DNA from: Arthrobacter sp.
Lineage (GTDB): Bacteria > Actinomycetota > Actinomycetes > Actinomycetales > Micrococcaceae
Assembly (NCBI GenBank): GCA_025464925.1
Contig: JAODMS010000037.1
Location: 1 to 13,065, forward strand
DNA length: 13,065 nt
Direction: 5' to 3'
Shown here: piece after piece, positions 6,723 through 13,065 of the stretch
Layout of the letters: every line of letters starts with the position of its first letter
How positions within the stretch are numbered: position 1 is the first letter of the stretch
Translations under genes and position numbers: made by a program
Notes under the pieces: generated by a model
Seen by the model: the letters and a program-made list of their open reading frames with translations, nothing else
The model's database searches: none
What the model was told of the DNA's origin: nothing

Positions 6723-7523
6723 CGTGGGGTCCTTCCGGTGCTGAGGCGGACATCGCCGCTGACGGTCGCGGGATGCTCGGCCGTGCTGGCCAGGATCTCG
6801 GCGAAGTGCATGGTGTTGACGCCGCTGCCCTGCCGGGATAGCCCGCCGCCGATGTGCATCAGGCAAGACGCGTCGCCGCCGGCGCAAAAGCTCGGCGCTG
6901 GTGCCGCAGATGCTGGCGGTCTTGTCCGCGAGCATCGCCGAAGACACATCCGCGTTCTTCATTGAGAAGGTGCCGCCGAAGCCGCAGCACTGCTCTGCCT
7001 CCGGCAGATCGGCCAGCTCGATCCCGCCGACCGAGCGCAGCAGGTCCAGTTGGCGGTCGCCGAGCCGGAGCAGGCGCATGCCGTGGCAGCTGGGGTGGTA
7101 GGTGATCCGGTGCGGGAAGTAGGAGCCCAGCTGCGTCGCGGCGTCCGTGACACCCAGGACGTCTACCAGGAGCTGGGACAGCTCGTAGGTTTTGTGCCCG
7201 ACGGCGGCCGCCCGGGCTTCCAGCCCCGCGTCCCCGCGCCGGCGGGCAACCATGGGGTGCTGGTGCTTCACGGAAGCGACGCAGGAGCCGGACGGTGCGA
7301 CGGCGACGTCGTACTCCTCCTCTTCGAATGCCTTCACGTGGTTGGCGATGACGGGCAGCGCCTCCTGGAAGTAGCCGCTGTTGACGTGCATCTGCCCGCA
7401 GCAGGCCTGCCCCGCGGGGAAGATGACCTCGTGACCGAGCCGTTCCAGGATGGACACGGTGGCACGCGCAGTGCCCGGATACATGGCGTCGACGATGCAG
7501 GTGGCGAACAGCGCGATCCTCAC
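6719..7523 (-). pseudogene. lutA: lutA, lactate utilization protein with CCG domains, frameshifted near the 3' end
   Basis: GTG 7523 overlaps the rhaB stop (GTGA) and has GGAGG about 6 bases upstream. The natural end is TGA 6721-6719 in another frame. Codons 1-213 read as LutA: IALFATCIVDAMYPG, first CCG cluster at C41-C42 with C81 in PSGSC, then C146 (PSCHGMR) and the second CCG at C179-C180, and SMKNADVSSAMLADK. Between about 6893 and 6872 a net +1 change moves the tail (DASCLMHIGGGLSRQGSG, MHFAEILAS) out of frame. That tail carries the last Cys of the second CCG site. The repaired protein would be 267 aa. In this family the CCG motifs bind Fe-S or redox groups. The shifted frame stays open into lutB, so the DNA as read encodes a LutA-LutB hybrid of 551 codons. 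Confidence 0.82.
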
Positions 7524-9004
7524 GAGGCACCTCCGCCCTGAACACGCCCGGCCGGTTGCCGAGACGGCGCATACTCCGCCGGGTGCTGGGAGGCCCGGAC
7601 CACGGCCCGCAAGTCCCCGAGGCCGCCGTTGAGCAGGCCGGTGGCCCGGGCTTGGACCAGGACGTTGCCGAGTGCCGTGGCTTCGACGGGGCCGGCCAGG
7701 ACGCGCTTGCCGGTGGCGTCGGCGGTGAGCTGGCAGAGGAGCCGGTTCTGGGATCCACCGCCCACAATGTGCACGACGTCGGCGCGCACCTCCGCGAGCC
7801 GTTCGGCGTCGGCGATGGTCCGGGCGTAGCCGGCGGCGAGGCTGTCCAGGATACACCTCACGATATGCGCGGGGTGCTCCGGAAGGACCGCCCCGGAGTT
7901 GCGGGCCGCAGCCCGGATGCGTTCGGGCATATTGTCCGGGGCGATGAAGTAGGAATCCTCGGCGTTGATGACGGGTCCGCCGAAGGGCAGGGCCGCGGCC
8001 GCGTCGAGAAGTTCCTCGAGTGCAGGCTCGTAGCCCTCCCCCGCCCATGTGCGCTGGCATTCGCTGAGCAGCCAGAGGCCGCCAACGTTGCGCAGGTAGC
8101 GGGTGGTGCCGTCCACGCCGCGTTCGTTGGTGAAGTTCGCCAGCCGGCTGGCCTCGGTAAGGACCGGGTGGGACAGTTCGACGCCGACCAGGGACCAGGT
8201 GCCCGAGGAGACGTAGGCGAAATCCTTCCCGTCCGCGGGCACGGCGGCGACGGCGGAGGCAGTGTCATGCGACCCCACGGCCACCACCGTCGTGGCGGCC
8301 GGCAGGCCGGTCCGTTTCGCCATGGTCGGCAGCAACGTCCCGATGGTCTCGCCGGGCTGCACAAGCGGCGGAAACAGGTCCCTGGGCAGGTCAAGGGCGG
8401 CAAGGAATTCCGCGGCCCACTCCCCTGTCACGGCGTCGAAGAGTCCGGTGGTGGAGGCGTTGGTGGCCTCGGTGCGGCGCTGGCCCGTCAGCAGAAATCC
8501 GATGAGGTCCGGGATGAGCAGGGCCTGCAGCCCTTCCAGGTCGTGCTCGGTAGCGAGCTGGTAGATCGTGTTGAAAGGCAGGAACTGCAGCCCGGTGGTG
8601 GCGTAGAGGCGTGCCGGGTCGAGTTTATGGTGGACCCGGGTGACGCCGGCACGGCTACGGTCATCGCGGTAGCTGAAGGGCGCCGCGACGAGTTCGCCGT
8701 CGAAGTTGACCAGGCCGTAGTCGACAGCCCAGGTGTCGATCCCGATGCTGGCGATGCTCTCGCCGCGGGACGCGGCCGCGGTGGCGGCGGCCGCGAGCCC
8801 GGTGAGGACCTCAGCGCATAGCGCGTCGAAGTCCCAGCGGAGGCCGCCGTCGAACTCCTTGACACCGTTGGGGAAGCGGTGCACCGTCTGCAGCTCGGCC
8901 CGGCCGCCGGTGACCCGGCCCAGGATGACCCGGCCAGAGGACGCGCCAATATCGACCGCGGCGAAAAGACCGCCGGCGACCGGCGCCTGGACCGTATCGC
9001 TCAT
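7520..9004 (-). CDS. rhaB: Rhamnulokinase
   Basis: The 494-residue protein starts at ATG 9004, overlapping the rhaD stop (ATGA), and ends with TGA overlapping the lutA GTG. It is an FGGY-family sugar kinase. The N-terminal phosphate-binding element is FAAVDIGASSGRVILG (residues 14-29). The sugar-binding and catalytic region is SIGIDTWAVDYGLVN, with Asp90 and Asp95. GSHDTASAVAAVP and YVSSGTWSLVGVEL mark the C-terminal domain, and HIVGGGSQNRLLCQLTAD closes the ATP site. It phosphorylates L-rhamnulose at C1 using ATP in the cytoplasm, giving the substrate of RhaD just upstream in the operon. The whole length is open with no lesion. Other FGGY kinases (xylulokinase, fuculokinase) are less likely given the rhaI and rhaD neighbours. 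Confidence 0.95.
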   Translation of the reverse strand: MSDTVQAPVAGGLFAAVDIGASSGRVILGRVTGGRAELQTVHRFPNGVKEFDGGLRWDFDALCAEVLTGLAAAATAAASRGESIASIGIDTWAVDYGLVNFDGELVAAPFSYRDDRSRAGVTRVHHKLDPARLYATTGLQFLPFNTIYQLATEHDLEGLQALLIPDLIGFLLTGQRRTEATNASTTGLFDAVTGEWAAEFLAALDLPRDLFPPLVQPGETIGTLLPTMAKRTGLPAATTVVAVGSHDTASAVAAVPADGKDFAYVSSGTWSLVGVELSHPVLTEASRLANFTNERGVDGTTRYLRNVGGLWLLSECQRTWAGEGYEPALEELLDAAAALPFGGPVINAEDSYFIAPDNMPERIRAAARNSGAVLPEHPAHIVRCILDSLAAGYARTIADAERLAEVRADVVHIVGGGSQNRLLCQLTADATGKRVLAGPVEATALGNVLVQARATGLLNGGLGDLRAVVRASQHPAEYAPSRQPAGRVQGGGAS

Positions 9005-11037
9005 CGCAGGAAGGCCGCGGCCACGCCGGCGTCCACCGGGATGTGCAGGCCGGTGGTGTGGGACAGGTCGCTGCCGGTGAGAACGGCGGCGGCGTTAGCC
9101 ACGTTTTCGGGCAGGACTTCGCGCTTGAGCAGGGTGCGCTGGGCGTAGTACTTGCCCAGTTCCTCTTCCTGCACCCCGTAAACGGCTGCGCGTTTAGCGC
9201 CCCAGCCGCCGGCGAAGATCCCGGAGCCACGGACCACGCCGTCGGGGTTGATGCCATTGACCCGGATTCCGTACTCGCCCAGTTCAGCGGCAAGGAGCCG
9301 CACCTGGTGAGCCTGGTCCGCTTTCGTGGCGGAGTAGGCGATGTTATTCGGGCCGGCGAACACGGAGTTCTTGGAGGAGATGTAGATGATATCCCCGCCC
9401 ATTTCCTGGCCAATCATCACCTGCGCGGCGGCCTTGGCCACCAGGAAGGAACCCTTGGCCATGACGTTGTGCTGCAGGTCCCAGTCCTTCTCGGTGGTTT
9501 CCAGCAGCGGCTTGGAGATGGATAGCCCGGCATTGTTGACCACCAGGTCCAGCCCGCCGAAGGCCAGGACGGCTTCCTGGATGGCGGCGGCGATCTGGGC
9601 CTCGTCGGTAACGTCCGCCTGGACGCCGATCGCGACGTCGCCGCCGCCGAGCTCCTCGGCCACCTTCTGGGCGTTCTCCAGGTTCAGGTCGGCAATGACC
9701 ACACAGGCGCCGTCGGCGGCGAATCGGGCGGCGATCGCCTTGCCAATGCCAGACGCCGCCCCCGTCACCAGGGCGATCCGGCCGGCGTGAGATTTCGGCT
9801 GGGGCAGCCGGGCCAGCTTGGCTTCTTCCAGGGCCCAGTACTCGATCCGGAACTTCTCGGCTTCCTCGATCGGGGCGTACGTGGAGACGGCCTCGGCGCC
9901 GCGCATGACGTTTATGGCGTTGAGGTAAAACTCCCCCGCCACCCGGGCGGTCTGCTTGTTGGCCCCGAAGGAGAACATGCCCACGCCCGGCACCAGGACG
10001 ATCGCCGGGTCTGCGCCGCGCAGGGCGGGGCTGTCCGGGGTTGCGTGGCGGTCGTAGTATGCCTGATAGTCCTTCCGGTAGCCGGTGTGGAGTTCCTTGA
10101 GCCGGGCCACGGAGTCCTCGATCGAGGCGTCCGCGGGCAGGTCCAGGACCAGTGGCTTGACCTTTGTGCGCAGGAAGTGGTCCGGGCAGGACGTGCCCAG
10201 GGCTCCGAGCCGCGGGTGTTCGGCGCTTTCGAGGAACTCCAGGACTGCGGGGTGGTCGCTGAAGTGCCCCAGTTGCGGCTTGTCAGTGGAGGCCAGCCCG
10301 CGGATGACGGGAGCCAGCGCGGCGGCCTTCGCGCGCCGCTCGGTGTCAGGGAGGGCGGCATAGCCGGGCAGCTTGGGCCCGAAGGGTTCGTTTTTGCCGT
10401 GGTCCTTGATGTACTGCTCGGCCTGGGCGATGATCCACAGCGAGTTGGCTTCGGCTTCCTCGCTGGTGGCGCCCCAGGCGGTGATGCCGTGGCCGCCGAG
10501 GATGGTGCCGACCGCTTGCGGGTTCGCGACCTTGATAGCGGCGATCTCCAGGCCGAGCTGGAAGCCGGGGCGCCGCCACGGCACCCAGGCCACCTTCTCG
10601 CCGAAGATCGCCTTGGTGAGGGACTCTCCGTCGGACGCTGTGGCGATCGCGATGCCGGCGTCAGGGTGCAGGTGGTCCACGTGCGCGGCGTCTACCAGAC
10701 CGTGCATGGCGGTGTCGATCGACGGCGCGGCGCCGCCCTTGCCGTGCAGGCAGTAATCGAACGCGGCGACCATTTCGTCTTCACACTCGGCGCCGGGGTA
10801 CAAGCCCTTGAGCGCCTGCAGCCGGTCCAGCCGCAGCACGGCAAGGCCTTCGGCCTTCAGCGTGCCCAGATCCCCGCCGGAGCCCTTGACCCACAGGAGT
10901 TCGACGTCCTCGCCAGTGACGGGGTCCTTATCGGTGCCCTTGGCGGAGGTGTTGCCGCCGGCGAAGTTGGTGTTCCGCTTGTCCGCGCCCAAGCGGTTGG
11001 AACGGGCAATCAGCTCTTCAACAATCTTGTTCGTCAT
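9001..11037 (-). CDS. rhaD: Bifunctional rhamnulose-1-phosphate aldolase / L-lactaldehyde dehydrogenase
   Basis: I choose ATG 11037 (678 aa, MTNKIVEELIARSNRLG), five bases after rhaI. An in-frame ATG at 11055 would overlap rhaI and add six unlike residues. The N-terminal half is a class II aldolase: RNTNFAGGNTSAK (21-33), metal-binding His in HVDHLHPD (119-126) and GGHGITAWGA with His183. The C-terminal third is a short-chain dehydrogenase: TGAASGIG (425-432), NNAG (501-504), Ser near 554, and YSATK (Tyr568, Lys572). The aldolase splits L-rhamnulose-1-P into dihydroxyacetone phosphate and L-lactaldehyde; the dehydrogenase oxidises the aldehyde to L-lactate with NAD+. This fusion (also named RhaE/RhaEW) is known from actinobacteria, bacilli and rhizobia. 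Placing lutABC two genes downstream fits L-lactate as its product. Confidence 0.94.
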   Translation of the reverse strand: MTNKIVEELIARSNRLGADKRNTNFAGGNTSAKGTDKDPVTGEDVELLWVKGSGGDLGTLKAEGLAVLRLDRLQALKGLYPGAECEDEMVAAFDYCLHGKGGAAPSIDTAMHGLVDAAHVDHLHPDAGIAIATASDGESLTKAIFGEKVAWVPWRRPGFQLGLEIAAIKVANPQAVGTILGGHGITAWGATSEEAEANSLWIIAQAEQYIKDHGKNEPFGPKLPGYAALPDTERRAKAAALAPVIRGLASTDKPQLGHFSDHPAVLEFLESAEHPRLGALGTSCPDHFLRTKVKPLVLDLPADASIEDSVARLKELHTGYRKDYQAYYDRHATPDSPALRGADPAIVLVPGVGMFSFGANKQTARVAGEFYLNAINVMRGAEAVSTYAPIEEAEKFRIEYWALEEAKLARLPQPKSHAGRIALVTGAASGIGKAIAARFAADGACVVIADLNLENAQKVAEELGGGDVAIGVQADVTDEAQIAAAIQEAVLAFGGLDLVVNNAGLSISKPLLETTEKDWDLQHNVMAKGSFLVAKAAAQVMIGQEMGGDIIYISSKNSVFAGPNNIAYSATKADQAHQVRLLAAELGEYGIRVNGINPDGVVRGSGIFAGGWGAKRAAVYGVQEEELGKYYAQRTLLKREVLPENVANAAAVLTGSDLSHTTGLHIPVDAGVAAAFLR

Positions 11038-11042
11038 AACTC

Positions 11043-12209
11043 TTATGCACCCCATCCGGCTTGCTGGCCGCCGACGCGGTCCTCGTTGATCTTCTTCTGG
11101 TAGCCGCTGGCCTTGAAGGCGGCCAGCGGGTCCGCGGGCAGGCCGCGGGATTCACGCCACTGCGCCAGGATAGGGCGGACGTCGGTGTAGAAGGCATCGC
11201 TGAAGATGCCGTTGGCGGCCAGGACGTCGCCGGCCCGCTGCGCCTCGGCGAGGGCGTCTGTGTTGATCAGCAGGGCACGGGCCGTCATTTCCTGGACGTT
11301 GAGCACCGAGCGGATCTGGCCCGGGATCTTTTCCTCCAGGTTGTGGCACTGGTCCAGCATCAGTGCCACGCCGGACTCTTTGCCGTAGCCGCCGCCGCGG
11401 ATGACCTCGTGCATGATGCGGAAAAGCTGGAACGGATCCGCGGCGCCTACGATCAGGTCATCGTCCGCGTAGAAGCGGGAGTTGAAGTCGAAGGACCCGA
11501 GCTTGCCGAGACGAAGCAGCTGCATGACGATGAATTCGATGTTGGTACCCGGGGCGTGATGGCCGGTGTCGAGGCAGACCAACGCCTTCTCCCCGAGGGC
11601 CAGGGTCTGGGCGTAGGAGGTGCCCCAGTCCGGGACGTCGGTGTGGTAGAAAGCGGGCTCGAAAAACTTGTACTCCAGCACCAGGCGCTGCTCCGGGCCC
11701 AGGGCGGCGTAGATCTCCTGCAGGGATTCGGCCAGGCGGTCCTGCCGGCCGCGCATGTCGTCCTGGCCAGGGTAGTTGGTGCCGTCGGCGAGCCAGATCT
11801 TCAAATCCCGCGAGCCCGTAGCATTCATGATCTCCAGGCACTCGAGGTGGTGGTCGATGGCGCGCCGGCGCACCGCGGGGTTCAGGGAGGTCAGCGAGCC
11901 GAACTTGTACTCGGCGTCCTGGAAGGTGTTGGAGTTCACCGTGCCCAGTCCCACGCCCAGACCCGCCGCGTACTCCTTCAGGGCCGCGTAGTCGTCCACC
12001 TTGTCCCAGGGAATGTGCAGGGCCACCGTGGGTGCCAGGCCGGTGAGTTCGTGGACCTTCGCGGCGTCGGCCAGCTTTTCCTGGACCGTGCGCGGGGTGC
12101 CGGGCGTACCGAACACCTTGAAGCGGGTGCCTGAATTTCCATATGCCCAGGATGGGACTTCGATGGCAAGCTCTCCAAGGCGGCCCAGGGCTGTTTCTGT
12201 GGTGTTCAT
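11043..12209 (-). CDS. rhaI: L-rhamnose isomerase, Pseudomonas stutzeri (RhaI) type
   Basis: The 388-residue protein starts at ATG 12209 with GAAGGA as ribosome binding site and ends at TAA 11045-11043. The TIM-barrel sugar isomerase motifs are all present: IPSWAYGNSGTRFKVFG-like N terminus, KIWLADGTNYPGQ (137-149), LEYKFFEPAFYHTDVPDWG with Glu179, CLDTGHHAPGTNIEF with Asp214 and His217, and FDFNSRFYADDDLIVGAADPF with Asp241. These acidic and His residues are the expected ligands of the two metal ions. It interconverts L-rhamnose and L-rhamnulose in the cytoplasm, the first committed step. Homologues of this type are broad in specificity (also L-lyxose, D-allose). It is the first intact gene of the operon; its start overlaps the stop of the rhaM remnant (ATGA). 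Confidence 0.94.
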   Translation of the reverse strand: MNTTETALGRLGELAIEVPSWAYGNSGTRFKVFGTPGTPRTVQEKLADAAKVHELTGLAPTVALHIPWDKVDDYAALKEYAAGLGVGLGTVNSNTFQDAEYKFGSLTSLNPAVRRRAIDHHLECLEIMNATGSRDLKIWLADGTNYPGQDDMRGRQDRLAESLQEIYAALGPEQRLVLEYKFFEPAFYHTDVPDWGTSYAQTLALGEKALVCLDTGHHAPGTNIEFIVMQLLRLGKLGSFDFNSRFYADDDLIVGAADPFQLFRIMHEVIRGGGYGKESGVALMLDQCHNLEEKIPGQIRSVLNVQEMTARALLINTDALAEAQRAGDVLAANGIFSDAFYTDVRPILAQWRESRGLPADPLAAFKASGYQKKINEDRVGGQQAGWGA

Positions 12210-12385
12210 GGTTGTTCCTTCTGCGGTTGGTGGTTGTCCTCGGCGGCGTTGACCGTGGACAACTGGTCCTCAAGATTGAAGGTTTCTGTGAGCCGGAGGA
12301 AGCCCTGGTCCGGTGCCTGTGCGCTGTTGTCGAACAAGGTCGCCATCTCCGCCTGCCAGCGCGCGTTCACCTCAGTGAGGGCCAT
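12206..12385 (-). pseudogene. rhaM: rhaM remnant: C-terminal half of L-rhamnose mutarotase
   Basis: From ATG 12385 a 59-codon frame reads MALTEVNARWQAEM, then FDNSAQAPDQGFLRLTETFNL and a polar tail. The VNARWQAEM motif and the 'P..GF.RL.E.F.L' tail are those of the RhaM/YiiL family, small dimeric enzymes (about 105 aa) that interconvert the alpha and beta anomers of L-rhamnose. The first ~55-65 residues, which carry the start and part of the active site, are missing. An in-frame TAG lies 9 bases before the ATG (12395-12397), and the sequence beyond it is promoter and operator. The TGA overlaps the rhaI ATG, the normal rhaM-rhaI coupling. A ribosome binding site is not evident at the right distance. 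The piece could be translated as a short peptide, but an active mutarotase is unlikely. Confidence 0.7.
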
Positions 12386-12492
12386 CCGGGCCCGCTACGT
12401 ATTAGGCCTCCCGAGCTCCTTCGCACCGACATTGCTGAATCGATTCATTCTCGCTCATTCACACGTTAGGGCTTGTCTCGGTAGCGTGTCAA
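12386..12492 (-). promoter_or_regulatory. Promoter and leader of the rha-lut operon
   Basis: On the minus strand TTGACA (12492-12487), a perfect -35, is followed after 18 bases by TAACGT (12468-12463), a weak -10. Transcription would begin near 12455, just before the palindrome at 12436-12447. The leader up to rhaI is about 245 bases and contains the rhaM remnant. No riboswitch-like structure was recognised. Confidence 0.5.
12436..12447. promoter_or_regulatory. Operator O1 for the LacI-family regulator
   Basis: TGAATCGATTCA is a perfect 12-bp palindrome with central CG, the usual form of LacI/GalR-family operators. It lies about 15 bases downstream of the predicted -10 of the operon, where a bound repressor would block transcription. 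A near copy lies at 12548-12559 before the regulator gene. Confidence 0.75.
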
Positions 12493-12527
12493 GAAGCCAA
12501 GAGAAAGCCAGCCCCACGGGAAAGGGC

Positions 12528-12556
12528 TTAACATCGATAAAGGGGATTGATTCGAT
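12528..12556 (+). promoter_or_regulatory. Possible promoter of the LacI-family gene
   Basis: TTAACA (12528-12533) is one base from the -35 consensus and is followed after 17 bases by TTCGAT (12551-12556), a poor -10. The -10 falls inside operator O2. Weak, stated as a candidate only. Confidence 0.3.
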
Positions 12557-12559
12557 TCA
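12548..12559. promoter_or_regulatory. Operator O2, upstream of the regulator gene
   Basis: TGATTCGATTCA differs from O1 (TGAATCGATTCA) at one base. It ends 6 bases before the AGGAGG of the regulator gene, so binding would allow autorepression. The centres of O1 and O2 are 112 bp apart, close enough for looping. Confidence 0.65.
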
Positions 12560-12577
12560 GTATTTAGGAGGTTCTAG

Positions 12578-13065
12578 GTGTCAAGAGGCCCGGGTGCGAA
12601 GCTGACGGATGTCGCTGCGCTTGCGGGGGTTTCCGTCGGCACTGTTTCAAATGTCCTCAACCGGCCAGAGCAGGTGTCGCCGGAAAAAAGAAGCCGCGTT
12701 CTGGCCGCCATCGAGCGGCTCGGATTCGTGCGCAACGAGTCAGCGCGGTCACTGCGGTCCGGATCCACCAGGAGCCTCGGCATGCTCGTGCTGGACGTCC
12801 GCAACCCCTTCTTCACCGACGTGGCGCTCGGCGCCGAAAACGTCGCCGAAGACCACAGACACTCCCTGATTCTGGCTAGCAGTGCCGAAGATGCCGGGCG
12901 GGAACTGGCCTTTCTGGACCTGTTCGAGCAGCAGCGGGTCCAGGGCGTTTTGATCACCCCATTCGGGCACGTCCTTGAACGGCTTGAAACCATGCGCTCC
13001 CGGGGCATTCCCTCCGTGCTCGTTGACAGGCTCGCCAACACGGATCAGTTTTGCTCCGTCTCGGT
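12578..13065 (+). CDS. LacI-family transcriptional regulator, probably the rhamnose repressor; 3' end beyond window
   Basis: GTG 12578 is set by a consensus AGGAGG at 12566-12571, six bases upstream. The 162 visible codons have no stop. Residues ~9-60 are the LacI helix-turn-helix and hinge: LTDVAALAGVSVGTVSNVLN, then SPEKRSRVLAAIERLGFVRNESARSLRSG. The periplasmic-binding-like effector domain starts at SLGMLVLDVRNPFFTDVALGAENVA and continues with LFEQQRVQGVLITPF and IPSVLVDR. The protein binds DNA as a dimer, with release by a small sugar ligand, by family analogy. Its divergent position, and matched palindromes before both it and the operon, make control of the rha-lut operon likely, with L-rhamnose or a derivative as effector (inference). 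Rhamnose systems elsewhere use AraC- or DeoR-type regulators, so the naming is left open. Confidence 0.9.
   Translation, partial: MSRGPGAKLTDVAALAGVSVGTVSNVLNRPEQVSPEKRSRVLAAIERLGFVRNESARSLRSGSTRSLGMLVLDVRNPFFTDVALGAENVAEDHRHSLILASSAEDAGRELAFLDLFEQQRVQGVLITPFGHVLERLETMRSRGIPSVLVDRLANTDQFCSVS

Noticed and set aside
5868..7523. Programmed ribosomal frameshifting to make LutA, LutB and LutC
   Set aside because: There is no recoding signal in common, the three changes differ in kind (net +1, one-base loss, 11-bp duplication), and the family does not use frameshifting.
7556..8821. 421-codon open frame on the plus strand opposite rhaB
   Set aside because: It is antisense to an intact FGGY kinase, with low-complexity Gly/Val/Arg content and no motif.
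9787..11103. 438-codon open frame on the plus strand opposite rhaD
   Set aside because: It is antisense to the aldolase half of rhaD. Its composition is a mirror of that gene.
1..13065. CRISPR array, tRNA, rRNA or phage module
   Set aside because: No regularly spaced repeats, no cloverleaf-like or rRNA-like sequence and no phage structural or integrase gene was seen.

Overview
The window looks like chromosomal or plasmid DNA of a high-GC Gram-positive actinobacterium. An Arthrobacter/Pseudarthrobacter-type member of the Micrococcaceae is my best guess. This rests on the strong G/C bias at third codon positions, the GTG starts, the overlapping ATGA/GTGA gene junctions, and the rhamnose gene set with a bifunctional RhaD beside lutABC. 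The genus is inference, not something the sequence proves.

Left part (1-1936, plus strand): the 3' end of a CBS-domain (CNNM/CorC/TlyC-type) membrane protein, a strong hairpin, a possible 37-codon ORF that overlaps the next gene by TGATG, a membrane-anchored DsbA-like thioredoxin-fold protein, and a CopC-type periplasmic copper-binding protein with a C-terminal membrane anchor. The last two suggest extracytoplasmic copper handling and thiol chemistry. A hairpin follows dsbA and another follows copC.

Middle part (1937-4568): a complete IS30-family insertion sequence (DD33E transposase) with two nested pairs of inverted repeats, then about 1.3 kb with no convincing gene. That stretch holds short direct repeats, an 18-bp perfect palindrome and a 23-bp near-palindrome. 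It reads as decayed or accessory DNA.

Right part (4569-12385, minus strand): one tightly packed operon read leftward, rhaM(remnant)-rhaI-rhaD-rhaB-lutA-lutB-lutC. Almost every junction is an ATGA or GTGA overlap. The intended route is L-rhamnose -> L-rhamnulose (RhaI) -> L-rhamnulose-1-P (RhaB) -> dihydroxyacetone phosphate + L-lactaldehyde (RhaD aldolase half) -> L-lactate (RhaD dehydrogenase half) -> pyruvate (LutABC). A LacI-family regulator (12578 onward, plus strand, cut by the window end) is divergent. Two near-identical palindromic operators lie between it and the operon.

The most striking observation is selective decay inside this operon. rhaI, rhaD and rhaB are intact, but lutA, lutB and lutC each carry their own frameshift (a net +1 near 6872-6893, a one-base loss near 5972-5976, and an exact 11-bp tandem duplication at 5148-5169). 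The mutarotase gene rhaM has lost its 5' half. If these are not sequencing errors, the strain could still split rhamnose but would need another route for the L-lactate.
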